DNA from: CAVTRI01 sp963737075
GTDB lineage: Bacteria > Actinomycetota > Acidimicrobiia > Acidimicrobiales > Palsa-688
Length of the DNA stretch: 64,000 nt
NCBI GenBank assembly: GCA_963737075.1
Contig: CAVTRI010000002.1
Location: forward strand, 1,922,001-1,986,000
Direction: 5' to 3'
Below the pieces are notes generated by a model. It was not told the origin of the DNA and searched no databases. It saw only the letters and a program-made list of their open reading frames with translations. Each line of letters begins with the position of its first letter. Within the stretch, counting starts at the first letter, position 1. The translations under genes and the position numbers were made by a program. Below, piece by piece: positions 26,094-34,590 of this stretch.

Positions 26094-26819
26094 CTAGATG
26101 AGGTGCAGGCCGGCCGCGACCTGCGGCAGCTTGGCCATCGGCATCGCCGCCACGAGGAACATCGAGGCGCGCCCCGACGGCTGGTTCACCCCGTACATGG
26201 CTAGCTTGCCCCGGGTTGCCATCCACGCCTCTGGCGACGATCCTGCGAGGAGGTGAACACTGGCGGGAATCGGGAAGGGGCGGGAGGAGGTCGCCACCAA
26301 CACGACCTCACCACCGACCTTGTAGGAGCGCACGGTGAGGAACTGGCCGCCGACGTCGAATTGTTTTCCACCCCGCAACGCGGCGTCGTCGGCTACGCCC
26401 GGCGACATCATCGCGGCGACGCGGGCGATCTGCGGCGGGTCAACCCCTGGCCGATCCTGCAGCTTCCAACCGAGCACCGCTCCGAACGCAGCGACGGCCA
26501 GGACGGCGGCGGCTGCGAGTCGCCTGGTCTTGTGGGACGCCTCCCGAGCGTGCCGACGCCCGATGTGCCGGCGATCTGCCCGGCGACCGCGCTGCTCAGG
26601 CGGCTCCTTCGTAAGACGGATCGCAAGGGCAACCCGGTCGGTGAGCCCTGGGGAGGCGGACACGCGGAGCCGTTCGACCGCGAGGCGACCCAGGCGGTCT
26701 TCGTGGACGGCCTGCCAGCACGCCCCACAGGTGAGGAGATGATCGTCGAAGGCCTGTTCGTCGACCTCGGAGAGCTGGCCGCTCACGAACGCCACCACCC
26801 GTCGTTCGTCACAGGTCAC
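26094..26819 (-). CDS. Anti-sigma factor with zinc-finger (ZAS) domain
   Basis: A 241-residue membrane regulator. The N-terminus has the anti-sigma zinc motif HLLTCGAC (HxxxCxxC, about residues 27-34). A single membrane segment, RLAAAAVLAVAAFGAVLGW, lies near residue 110, and an extracytoplasmic domain follows. It should hold the partner ECF sigma factor inactive until a signal at the envelope. I chose the GTG at 26817-26819, about nine bases after GGGAGG; another GTG at 26828 sits directly against that site and is a poorer choice. It overlaps the sigma factor stop by 11 bases, so the two are translationally coupled. Confidence 0.85.
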   Translation of the reverse strand: MTCDERRVVAFVSGQLSEVDEQAFDDHLLTCGACWQAVHEDRLGRLAVERLRVSASPGLTDRVALAIRLTKEPPEQRGRRADRRHIGRRHAREASHKTRRLAAAAVLAVAAFGAVLGWKLQDRPGVDPPQIARVAAMMSPGVADDAALRGGKQFDVGGQFLTVRSYKVGGEVVLVATSSRPFPIPASVHLLAGSSPEAWMATRGKLAMYGVNQPSGRASMFLVAAMPMAKLPQVAAGLHLI

Positions 26820-27330
26820 GGTCGGCACCCTCCCTGACGAGGAGCGCGGCGAGCCGCCGATGGCCCCGGTGGACCCAGGAGAGCACGGTGTTACGTGAAC
26901 AGCCGAGTTGAGCGGCGACCTCGGAGGCGCTGAGCCCCGCGAGGTCCATGAGCACGATCACTAGCCGCTGTTGCTGGGGGAGCCGCTGGAGGGCACGGGC
27001 GACACGTTCGCCGTCGAGCCGGGCGAGCACCTCATCGGCGACGTCACGACCCGTCTCCGGGAATGCGTCGGCGTCCGATAGCGGCGCTTCGACGATCCGG
27101 CGCGCCTGGCGGCGCCCCTCGGAGCGCACGAGGTTCAGGCAGATCGTCACGAGCCAGGCTCGAGTGTTCGGACCGCGATGGCCGGCAAAGCCCGCATAGG
27201 CCCGAAGGTAGGTTTCTTGGACGACGTCTTCTGCCCGATAGTGGTCGTGACCGGAATGGCACGCGACGCGGTAGAGCACGTCAAGGTGCGGGAGCGTCGC
27301 CTCCAAAAACGCCTGTGCTGCTTCGTCCAT
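26809..27330 (-). CDS. ECF-type RNA polymerase sigma factor
   Basis: A 173-residue extracytoplasmic-function sigma factor. Region 2 has HYRAEDVVQETYLRAY, which contacts core polymerase and the -10 element. Region 4 is a helix-turn-helix, LSASEVAAQLGCSRNTVLSW, that reads the -35 element. There is no extended C-terminal domain. I chose the ATG at 27328-27330 because it gives a normal sigma N-terminus; the longer frame to 27552 runs through a transposase remnant. The downstream anti-sigma gene overlaps its end. The signal is unknown, but the adjacent secreted propeller gene suggests an envelope-related role. Confidence 0.92.
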   Translation of the reverse strand: MDEAAQAFLEATLPHLDVLYRVACHSGHDHYRAEDVVQETYLRAYAGFAGHRGPNTRAWLVTICLNLVRSEGRRQARRIVEAPLSDADAFPETGRDVADEVLARLDGERVARALQRLPQQQRLVIVLMDLAGLSASEVAAQLGCSRNTVLSWVHRGHRRLAALLVREGADRDL

Positions 27331-27404
27331 GCCCTCAGCTCTGACCGATTCCTGGTCCTTGCTTATCAAGACGCCCGGGGCGAGCGGTTGATTGCAGGTG
27401 TCAG

Positions 27405-27545
27405 GTGGTTGGCGGCGTCGTCGAAGACCGCGATGTCCCAGCCATGACCCGCGGCGCCAAAGGCACCGTCGAGAAGCCAGGACGCAACGTTCGAGCCAAG
27501 AACGGGCTGAACCGGGAGATCCTCGCTGCCGGCTGGTCCCGGCTC
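27405..27545 (+). pseudogene. Remnant of IS200/IS605-type TnpB
   Basis: A short plus-strand frame reads VVEDRDVPAMTRGAKGTVEK followed by PGRNVRAKNGLNREILAAGW. This closely resembles the RuvC-II region of TnpB/OrfB proteins, including the conserved ED and the GLNR-GW segment. Nothing upstream (RuvC-I) or downstream (zinc-finger cysteines, RuvC-III) is present, so only about 47 codons of a roughly 380-residue protein survive. TnpB is an RNA-guided nuclease of small transposons. It marks the left edge of the decayed zone. Confidence 0.6.
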
Positions 27546-27790
27546 GGGTCATGCGGGCGGTGGAATTCCGGAGCGCAGCGTCCGAGCGCTCAGAGGATCA
27601 TCCATCTACCAGCCGTCCTCTCCGATTCTCATCCAAGCGCACTCATCCGCCGTCGGCTGGGGCAACTCGCGCCATCGCCGGGTCCGCGGCACTCCGCATC
27701 CTCTCGTCGATGTCCCAGATCAAGCCGTGCTTTGTCTTCGGACGGTTAAGCTTCTACCGCGACCCGTGCCATTGACACCCCTCGGTCGGA

Positions 27791-28087
27791 TCAGCCAGCT
27801 TCGGCCACGACGAGAACCTCGAGCTGTATCCCATACTTCTCTGCGAGGCTGCGGGCGCCGGCCAGGATCTCCTTGCCCAAGTCCGTATCTATGGCGGCGT
27901 TGATGTCGTCGATACTCGAGAAGCCGACCTCGGTCATGCGGAAGTACGGGCCTTCGATGCATCTCGATGTTACGGCGGCTTGCGACAAAGCGAGCCCGTG
28001 AAGTCGTGGGAAGTGAGAACCGAGATAGTCGCGTTCGAACGCATCAATGTCGGCCGGCTCGCTCCATAATCCTATTAGCCTGACCAC
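27791..28087 (-). CDS. EthD-like dimeric alpha-beta barrel protein
   Basis: A 98-residue protein with a ferredoxin-like dimeric barrel pattern: RLIGLWSEPADIDAFERDYL at the start, then HFPRLHGLALSQ and GPYFRMTEVGFSS. This resembles EthD and muconolactone-isomerase-like families, whose members act on small hydrophobic or aromatic intermediates or have unknown roles. The start codon at 28087 is the first in frame. It stands alone between a TnpB remnant and an unassigned gap. Family assignment is by pattern, not by a diagnostic catalytic residue. Confidence 0.55.
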   Translation of the reverse strand: MVRLIGLWSEPADIDAFERDYLGSHFPRLHGLALSQAAVTSRCIEGPYFRMTEVGFSSIDDINAAIDTDLGKEILAGARSLAEKYGIQLEVLVVAEAG

Positions 28088-28424
28088 CGGCAGCCCTCCT
28101 GACGGTTGGGACCATGAGCTCTAACGCGAGGACCCAGGGTAGCAAGAGCACCAGGTGTCCGCCTTGGACTGCAGGTAGGCGGCGACCTTCTGGGCGGCAC
28201 GTTCTGCGTCGAGTTCGACAACAGCCCGGTCTTGCCAATGGTTCAGGAAACATTGATATCGTGGATTCAGCCGGGCCGTGACCACCCACCAGGGTGCCCA
28301 CGTGCAACCTTCGATCGTGCTCGCGGTGCCGCTCCGAATACCCGTTGACCCGCGTCAGAAGATCTCAGCGGCGAGGGAACCGGCGATTCGTCAGGAGCTT
28401 GGTAACGAGGCGTAGGCTTGTCCT
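28088..28424. other. Gap with an unassigned open frame on the minus strand
   Basis: The 337 bases hold no recognised gene. On the minus strand a frame without stop runs from 28354 to a TAG at 28121-28123 (78 codons). It has a protein-like tail, RAVVELDAERAAQKVAAYLQ, but the only start is an internal GTG without a clear ribosome site. It may be a remnant of a lost gene. Confidence 0.35.
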
Positions 28425-28727
28425 GTGACAACAACGGCAGAGCGGCTCGAGGCAGTTCGGGCCAAGATCGACAGCGCCCGCGATGCTCTTGAGGGCGACA
28501 AGGGAGCCTCACCGGTGCTTGTGGCGGTGGTCAACGAATTCGCCAACAAGGCGGCCAAAGCGGTTGCGTCCTCCGACGAACGCGTAGCCGTCATCGAGCT
28601 CGAGCAGGCAGGCGACAGCGCCAAGGCGGCGGCAGAGGCGGACTCCGGCGTGTCGCCGGCGACCCGGGAGGCAGTCTTAGACGCTCACCTGGCGATCTGC
28701 ATCGCGAAAGGCAAGCTCGATCTCTGA
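28425..28727 (+). CDS. Small hypothetical alanine/glutamate-rich protein
   Basis: A 100-residue protein starting at a GTG (TCCTGTGACAAC). It is rich in Ala, Glu, Asp and Lys and predicted mostly helical, with segments AVRAKIDSARDALEGD and AVIELEQAGDSAKAAAEAD. There is no signal peptide, membrane segment or cysteine pair. The codon usage and amphipathic pattern look real rather than a shadow, but I recognise no family. It is isolated between unassigned stretches. A role cannot be given. Confidence 0.5.
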   Translation: MTTTAERLEAVRAKIDSARDALEGDKGASPVLVAVVNEFANKAAKAVASSDERVAVIELEQAGDSAKAAAEADSGVSPATREAVLDAHLAICIAKGKLDL

Positions 28728-28770
28728 CCTCTTACGAGCCAGCAGAGCCCCCCGCGTGTCATCCTGCTCC

Positions 28771-29016
28771 CTAGAGCCATCGCGGCCCTCGAGTCAATCC
28801 GCCGGAATATCGGCGCCACATCAATTCGAACGTTTCCAGCGCCTGGACCCCAGCCAGCGCCGGGTCCTGCGAACCATTCATCGAGTTCGTTTTCACGGCC
28901 AGCCGCTCGTCCACCCAGGTGAACAGCCCGGCGTGCTTGCCAGGCACTTGTTGTTGCTCGGCGAGCTCCTCTTCCCATTCGGGGCCGGCGGCGGTTTGCG
29001 ACGCTTTCAGCGTCAC
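28771..29016 (-). CDS. Hypothetical small protein
   Basis: An 81-codon minus-strand frame whose product has charged helical stretches (EWEEELAEQQQVPGKHAGLF) and a hydrophobic-aromatic segment (ALETFELMWRRYSGGL). The start at 29014-29016 overlaps the stop of another small frame (29013-29195) as ATGA or GTGA, which suggests coupling. No family is recognised. It lies within the decayed zone, so it may be a fragment. Confidence 0.3.
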   Translation of the reverse strand: MTLKASQTAAGPEWEEELAEQQQVPGKHAGLFTWVDERLAVKTNSMNGSQDPALAGVQALETFELMWRRYSGGLTRGPRWL

Positions 29017-29195
29017 CGGATCTCCTCTTCCGCTGGGTAAGAGTGCCGGCCGGCGAAGCTCAGGACCCGCACGTTCTCGACCGGCTGGCCGGTGTCGACC
29101 CGGTAGAATGTCGCCGCCCTCGGGCCCCGGCGGTTCCGGACGCTCAGCTTAATGACGCTGAAGCCCGACTTCAGTGACGCTGGAGTGTCGCCCAA
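29013..29195 (-). CDS. Hypothetical very small protein
   Basis: A 60-codon frame containing VIKLSVRNRRGPRAATFYRV and ending at the start of the 28771-29016 frame. Its 5' end overlaps the opposing GNAT remnant start region at 29174-29219. No motif is recognised, and the support is mainly the overlap with the neighbour. It could be an antisense artefact. Confidence 0.22.
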   Translation of the reverse strand: MGDTPASLKSGFSVIKLSVRNRRGPRAATFYRVDTGQPVENVRVLSFAGRHSYPAEEEIR

Positions 29196-29218
29196 GCCCG
29201 GAGGTTCACGATGGCCTC

Positions 29219-29389
29219 ATGCTCGATATCCGAATCGCCCGAACGCCAGAAGAGCGGCGGGCAGTCGCCCGGTTCTGCGTGTTTGTGGAGGAGATGGATC
29301 GCTACCGAAGCGTCGCTGACCACGACGGCCCCGGTGATCGTAAGCGCTGGTGCTCGGCCTTTCGTGGTCTCACCGCCGACAGCGCATGA
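29219..29389 (+). pseudogene. N-terminal remnant of a GNAT-type acyltransferase
   Basis: The frame starts MLDIRIARTPEERRAVARF and continues VEEMDRYRSVADHD, resembling the start of GNAT/N-acyl-amino-acid-synthase-like proteins that begin with a RxVYVEEMGRY-type helix. It then diverges and stops after 56 codons, whereas family members have 150-250 residues. The acyl-CoA-binding core is missing. The next gene on the other strand begins immediately after. It is one of several broken genes in this zone. Confidence 0.45.
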
Positions 29390-29397
29390 GGCGACGT

Positions 29398-29817
29398 TCA
29401 GCGAGCGTTGATGAAGTCGTACAGCGCCTGCCGGTCACCCTCGAGCTCACCGATACGGCTCTTGACCACGTCGCCGATGCTCACAATGCCGGCCAAGCGG
29501 CCGTCGACCAACACGGGAACGTGGCGGATCCGGTGGGTGGTCATCACCTCCCTGAGGGACTCGACCTCATCCCCTGGCGAGCACCAGTGCAACTCGGTCG
29601 ACATGATCGCCGACACCGGTTTGTCCAGCACGCCGGTGCCGTCCGAGTGAAGGTGGCGAACCACGTCACGCTCAGACACGATGCCCACCGGGATGGAGTC
29701 GTCCGGCGAGACGACGAGGGCGCCGATCCCGTGGTCGGCTAGCGCGGCGAGGGCTTCGGAGACGAGGGCCCCGGGTGCGATCGTCGCCACGAAGTTGCCC
29801 TTGTCGTGTAGTAACAC
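29398..29817 (-). CDS. CBS-domain protein
   Basis: A 139-residue protein consisting of two CBS modules: VSEALAALADHGIGALVVSP with GIVSERDVVRHL, and SLREVMTTHRIRHVPVLVDG with GIVSIGDVVKSRI. The pair should form one Bateman unit that binds an adenosine nucleotide. No enzyme or channel domain is attached. I chose a GTG at 29815-29817; additional residues upstream in frame (IKIDV) suggest the true start may be a little earlier. Stand-alone CBS proteins are common regulators of unknown target. It is intact, unlike most neighbours. Confidence 0.82.
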   Translation of the reverse strand: MLLHDKGNFVATIAPGALVSEALAALADHGIGALVVSPDDSIPVGIVSERDVVRHLHSDGTGVLDKPVSAIMSTELHWCSPGDEVESLREVMTTHRIRHVPVLVDGRLAGIVSIGDVVKSRIGELEGDRQALYDFINAR

Positions 29818-30074
29818 GTCGATCTTGATTGTCGTGCCCCCCTGCTCTTCTGGTTCGAACGGTCGGCGCTCAGACTAGTGCATAGTCCGAGATCCCTGGG
29901 CGAAGCGCTTGGCGATGCGATCCGGTAGGGGCAGATGCCTTCTCTGCTTGGCTCCTTGCGAGCGGTATGCGAAGGGGTTGAAGACCGGTCCTCGTCGAAC
30001 AGTTCTCTCATAGAGACCTCTGGCTCTTTACGCGGGGAGACCGCAGCTTCACGTACGCGGTCAGCTGGCACGAC

Positions 30075-31340
30075 GGATGTGGGACCCCGGTGGTCGGCGA
30101 ACAAGAAGACCGACGTGGTGATGCGTTTGCTTCAGGGTGAGCCGATCGACGAGGTGTCACGGGAGGTGGGTATCGAGGCTCATCGGCTGGCTGCCTGGCG
30201 AGACGATTTCCTAGCCGGCGGGAGGAGGCGATGAAGATCCGGCTTGGCCGGGGCGCATCGGGCGAGGAGGAGCGCCGCCTGCGAGAGGCGGAGCGCAAGG
30301 TAGGTGAGCTCACCATGGAGAACGAGATCCTGCGGGCGGCGGCTAGAAAAAGGGGGCTTCCGATCCCGCCGCCGAAGCGGCCGAGGTGAGTAGTGAGACC
30401 GGACATCCGCTGGTGGCGGTGTGCCCGGGTGCTGGAGGCCCCCGGTCGACGATCTACGCCGGACGGGTCTCGGCTCGATCGTCGTCGGGCCGGCGTGGGC
30501 CGTCGGTGGACATCCCCGACGGTGAGCTGGTCGCTCTCATTCGTCAGGTGCTGGCAAACCGCCCGTCCTGCGGTGAGGGCTATCGCACGGAGCGGGCCCG
30601 GTTGCGCCGCCAGCACACGATGGCGGTGTCGGGCGAGCGGATCTTGCGCCTCATGCGTCGAGAGGGTCGGCTCGCCCCTCACCGGGAGCGGCGCCGGCGC
30701 GTCGAGCGCCCTCATGTGGGGTCGATCATCCCCGACGGTCCTAACCAGCGCTTGGGAGTGGACGCCACCCTGGCCTGGACCCGGCCGATGGCTGGGTGTG
30801 GGTGTTCGCCTGCATCGATCACTACAGCTGCGAAGCATGGAGTCACGTGGCCAAGATCGGCGACCGCTTCGCAGCCCTCCAGCCCATCTACGACGCGGTC
30901 ATCGACCGCTTCGGGCTCCTCACCGCCGGTGTCGCCCGCGGCATCTCGGTCCGCCACGACTGGGGCAGCCAATACCGCTCCCGACACTTCACGGGCTCGA
31001 TCCGATGGCTGGGCATGACCGACGACCCCGCCTACCCCGGCGAGCCCGAAGGCAACGGATGCGTCGAACGATGGATCAAGCCCCTTAAAGGAGCAATGCC
31101 TGTGGGCCCGGCTCTGCACAGACATCGACGACCTCCGGCAAGCTGTCGCCACCTTCACCCGAGCTCTACAACACCCAGTGGCTCATCCAACGCCACGGCC
31201 ACATGACACCCCGAGAGGCCTATCAGGCGGCAACGGCCGCCACAGCAGCATTGAACACCCAGCAGTTAGTCAGCCAGAATGTCCAAGGGACCGGGCGCGG
31301 AACACAGGAAGACACCACCGCCCTCCTTGTCTCCACCGAT
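30075..31340 (+). mobile_element. Degenerate IS3-family insertion sequence
   Basis: The orfA part reads RWSANKKTDVVMRLLQGEP and DEVSREVGIEAHRLAAWRDD, then shifts frame at 30221-30234 to continue as KIRLGRGASGEEERRLREAE and the leucine-zipper end. The orfB part (from about 30390) has an HTH region and the rve integrase core. That core has an aspartate in LGVDATLAW, a frame change near 30780, an aspartate in VRHDWGSQYRS, and the glutamate region GNGCVERW. Another frame change follows near 31090 before TPREAYQAATAATAALNTQQ. At least three frame breaks mean no active transposase. I could not find clear terminal inverted repeats, so the ends are approximate. Confidence 0.7.
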
Positions 31341-31362
31341 GATTGCATGGCCGGCGCCCAAC

Positions 31363-31563
31363 TCATTCGGGGCGGTGAGTGGCGATCAGGATCCCGACGT
31401 TGGCAACCGCGAACGGCACCAGATACGTCACCCCTGTCTTGACCCACACCACCGTGGTGGCTTGGCCATCGATGACCACGTTCAGTTGGTTGATAGCGAA
31501 CAGGATGGTGCCAACCACCAGCGCAGTCATCGCGGTCTTCTTCAGGTGCGCCGTCCACAGCAT
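31363..31563 (-). CDS. nrtS: NrtS-like small membrane protein
   Basis: A 66-residue protein with two hydrophobic segments: TAMTALVVGTILFAINQLNV and VTYLVPFAVANVGILIA. The pattern of two helices with a TYLVPF motif matches the NrtS family, described as a small nitrate/nitrite transport-related protein. I chose the ATG at 31561-31563; a GTG nine bases upstream is possible. It sits right after the IS3 remnant in a decayed zone but appears intact. The functional name comes from the family and is not proved by the sequence. Confidence 0.55.
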   Translation of the reverse strand: MLWTAHLKKTAMTALVVGTILFAINQLNVVIDGQATTVVWVKTGVTYLVPFAVANVGILIATHRPE

Positions 31564-31572
31564 CACCAGCAC

Positions 31573-32072
31573 AGCCTGGCGCCATCCGCGCCAAGAAGGA
31601 CTACTAGCATCGGGCCGTTCCTGAACTGTCACGGCAGAGCACTGCAGCACCCCGACGGGGTCGACGGCAACCGGATCCAAATGCAGTGGCGGGCGGTCAG
31701 AACCAGGATTGCTGGATTGATTCGGTTACCTCTTGGTCTTGGATCGTCGGAAGAAGCTGCCGAACGATCTCGGCACGTTCGCGAATAGCGAACAGCATCC
31801 GACCGGCCGGGCCGGTGGTGCAGCCCGGTCTCGAGGACGGCTTGTTCCTGAAGCAAAGGTCCGGCTTTCCTACGTCGGCGGCTTCCACGGACAAAGCTGC
31901 TCGAAGCGGTCCCGGAGCCGGCCTCGGACACTAGCCGGTCGGCCACCGCGGTGGACCCGTTGGTCGACGTCACCAGCCTGTTCCCCATAATTCGCTCAGC
32001 GCCGGTATCGCCTCGGTGACGTCAGGGCCGTAATATCGCGGTCGCCGATCCCCGCGCTGAGGAGGCTGCGAT
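31573..32072. other. Gap without a recognised gene
   Basis: About 500 bases. A 65-codon minus-strand frame (31697-31894) ending in AIRERAEIVRQLLPTIQDQE has a protein-like composition, but no start signal or family. The last 30 bases hold the ribosome site (GAGGAGG) of the SDR gene at 32073. Confidence 0.35.
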
Positions 32073-32921
32073 GTGAATGAGGTATCCGATCCTCGGCGGG
32101 TCTTCACTCACGGTCTGTTCGACGGCACCGCGGCTCTGGTCACCGGCGCCGGCCGGGGCATCGGCCGGGCGATCGCGCTCGGCTTCGCCGAGCTTGGCGC
32201 CAACGTGGTGTTGGCCAGCAACGAGCCCGACGAACTGAAGGCCGTCGGTGAAGAGATCAGTGGACTCGGCAGCGAGAGCCTCGAGGTCGACGTCAACATC
32301 CGCGACGTCGGCTCGGTCGAAGCGCTGCGCGACGCCGCACTCAAGCGGTTCGGGTCGATCGACTTCGTGATCAACAACGCCGGCGGGCAGTTCCAGGCCC
32401 ACCCTTTGGCGATCAGTGACAACGGTTGGCGGGCGGTGATCGACCTCAACCTGAACGGCACCTGGAACGTGTGCAACCGGTTCATCCCGCACCTGATGGA
32501 ACGGGGGCGTGGCTCCATCGTCAACATCGTGCACATCTTCTGCTTCGAGCGCAGGGCGCCCATGTTCGCCCATTCCGGCGCAGCCCGCGCCGGCATCATC
32601 AACCTGACCCGGAGCCTGGCGCCATACCTCGAACAACGCGGCGTCACAATCAACGCGTTGGCGCCCGGCACCACCGTCAGCCCAGCGGCGGCCGCCAACT
32701 ACGGGTTCACGGAGGACGAGTGGCGCGCCCAGCCGAGCCGTTCACGCTACGCCGACCCGGAGGACATGGCGGCGATCACCCTTTTCCTGTGCTCGCCGGC
32801 GGCCCGCATGCTCAACGGCAGCGTCGTCGTCGCCGACGCCGCGGCCACCCAGAACGACTGGCCGCTCGTCGACGAGCTGCTCGACGAGGTGCGAGGCGTC
32901 ACAGCGCCGACATCGCAATGA
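32073..32921 (+). CDS. Short-chain dehydrogenase/reductase, enoyl-CoA reductase-like
   Basis: A 282-residue classical SDR. The cofactor loop is TGAGRGIG (residues 24-31) and NNAGGQF marks the adenine pocket. The catalytic Tyr-x3-Lys is replaced by HSGAARAGIINLTRSLAPYL, the pattern seen in 2,4-dienoyl-CoA and trans-2-enoyl-CoA reductases. It therefore probably acts on an acyl-CoA rather than as an alcohol dehydrogenase. The start is a GTG at 32073 with GAGGAGG upstream. It stands as the only clearly intact metabolic gene between two stretches of decayed DNA. Directional partners are absent. Confidence 0.8.
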   Translation: MNEVSDPRRVFTHGLFDGTAALVTGAGRGIGRAIALGFAELGANVVLASNEPDELKAVGEEISGLGSESLEVDVNIRDVGSVEALRDAALKRFGSIDFVINNAGGQFQAHPLAISDNGWRAVIDLNLNGTWNVCNRFIPHLMERGRGSIVNIVHIFCFERRAPMFAHSGAARAGIINLTRSLAPYLEQRGVTINALAPGTTVSPAAAANYGFTEDEWRAQPSRSRYADPEDMAAITLFLCSPAARMLNGSVVVADAAATQNDWPLVDELLDEVRGVTAPTSQ

Positions 32922-33433
32922 CAGCACGCGCCCATCGCTCTCCCTGCTCATCCACCCGGCCCGCCGGCCTGGCCGCCGACCCACACCCCGGCGGGCAACC
33001 GGTCCGCTCGTCGTAGGACAGCAGCCGCTCCCCGCCGGAAGGCGTCATGCGTGGGCACCTGGTCGGTCAGGTAACGGCAGCCGTCGCCGGCGGCCGATGC
33101 GGCCAATCGAGAGCATCCCACCTACCGGTACACCGGCCATGCCAGCGCCCCGCGACGCCTGGCTCGTCCCAGATCGCCCACCGCATTCACCAACACAAGC
33201 CGGTCAGGTGCTCGAAATGGCGCGCGTCGCCGCGTATGTCCATGCCGCCGACCTTCCACAATCTTGATGTCAGAGACGAGTCCTGAGCCGTCGCGATGGC
33301 TCGAGCCAGCAGGAGCTCACAGCGCCGCTGACACGATCGCGGCCAAGGGTCTATTACGTCAGTGCTGGGACCCGACCGCAATGGCGCGCCCAATGGCAAC
33401 CCGGCACGACATCGACGGAGAGCAGGGCGGTCG
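32922..33433. other. Gap without a recognised gene
   Basis: About 510 bases between convergent genes. Frames on both strands are short and show no motif. The composition (runs of CCCGGCC-type sequence) suggests degraded coding DNA. Confidence 0.4.
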
Positions 33434-33877
33434 TCAGACGCCCACGGGATCAAGGACGACCACCGGGATTTGTCGCGTGGTGCGCGAGCTGTACAGCGCG
33501 TACATCGGGGCCCAGAACGAGATCAGCGCCCAGAGCCGATCGCGCTCGGACCCCGACGCGGTCCGGGCGCGGACCTGCTGCACGCGGGGACCCACCTGGA
33601 AGGTCGCCTCGGGACTGGCCGCCAAGTTTCGGTACCAGTGCGGATCCGTCTGGCTACCACCGTTTGACGCCACGATCACGAACCGGTCGCCGTCGGGCAG
33701 GAAGTTGAGCGGCGTGACGCGCTCGTGGCCAGTCCGGCGGCCTCGCGTCGTCAACAGACCAATGGGCAACGCGATGGGCGCCACGCTGAAACCGCCGATA
33801 AGGCCGCCCGTCGCGCGATAGAGATCGGCGTGAAGACCGGTCGCCATCGACTGCAGCCTGGATTGCGGGGTCGACAT
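33434..33877 (-). CDS. F420-dependent nitroreductase (DDN) family protein
   Basis: A 147-residue protein with the split-barrel pattern of deazaflavin-dependent nitroreductases: LTTRGRRTGHERVTPLNFL, then FVIVASNGGSQTDPHWYRNL and VGPRVQQVRARTA. Mycobacterial Ddn relatives bind F420H2 and reduce quinones or nitro compounds. I chose the ATG at 33875-33877; in-frame ATGs at 33892 and 33898 are also possible. It is intact but lies between remnants. The F420 link fits an actinobacterial host. Confidence 0.75.
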   Translation of the reverse strand: MSTPQSRLQSMATGLHADLYRATGGLIGGFSVAPIALPIGLLTTRGRRTGHERVTPLNFLPDGDRFVIVASNGGSQTDPHWYRNLAASPEATFQVGPRVQQVRARTASGSERDRLWALISFWAPMYALYSSRTTRQIPVVVLDPVGV

Positions 33878-34077
33878 CTCAGCCACCTTCATGCACATCT
33901 CGGCAAGCCCGCGGAGTGTACAACCGTCAGACCTGGAGGTCCCAGCCGGGCCGGGTGACCGCCGCGATCGACGCGACAAGTGCCCGCCGGAGAGGACCAT
34001 GCGCAGCGGCCATCCCGCCGACTGAACGGCAATTCGGCGGAAGTGGTTGACGCCGACGGCTAGCAACACCAGGCAGT

Positions 34078-34590
34078 GTGCTCACCACCTTCTTCCAGGG
34101 TCGCGACGGGCGGGCCGTTCTCGACTCGTGGGCCAAGCGCATCGCCAGCTACCGCACCGTCGACATCGTCCGCATCCGTTGGACCCCATCCGCGGATCGA
34201 CAGAACGAACTCGAACTCAACACCAACATGTTCATGATCCTCGGCCCCAACAGTTGCTTCACCAACCTCCCGCCGGCCATCGAGGCCCAGGTCGAGTTCA
34301 TCGCCGACCTGATCGGCCGGGCGCAGCGCGGGCGGCGCGATGGTCGAGCCCACCCAGGAAGCGGAGGACTACTGGAACGCCACCTGCCGGCAGCTCGCCA
34401 ACAAGACCCTGTTCGCCAAGACCGAATCACGGATCTTCGGCGCCAACATCCCGGGCAAGCCGCACACCGTGCCGTTCTACATGGGCGGCCTCGCCCCCTA
34501 CCGGAAGATGCTCGCCGACGTCACCCGCACCGACTACGCCGGCTTTTTTCCACCACGAGGCGCTCATGGCCTCCACCGAACGAGCCGGAG
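34078..34590 (+). pseudogene. C-terminal remnant of a Baeyer-Villiger monooxygenase
   Basis: Two successive frames match the C-terminal quarter of cyclohexanone-monooxygenase-type enzymes. The first has GRDGRAVLDSWAKRI, then NMFMILGPNSCFTNLPPAIE and QVEFIADLIG. After a frame change near 34330 the second has FAKTESRIFGANIPGKPHTV and FYMGGLAPYRKMLADVT, ending about 34560. Intact enzymes have about 540 residues with two Rossmann domains, both missing here. These flavoproteins insert oxygen next to ketones. The remnant indicates that ketone-degrading genes were once present nearby. Confidence 0.65.

Noticed and set aside
32600..32640. Missing catalytic Tyr-Lys in the SDR at 32073 suggesting a dead enzyme
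   Set aside because: The HSGAARAG pattern is normal for enoyl-CoA and dienoyl-CoA reductase-type SDRs, so it is not evidence of inactivation.
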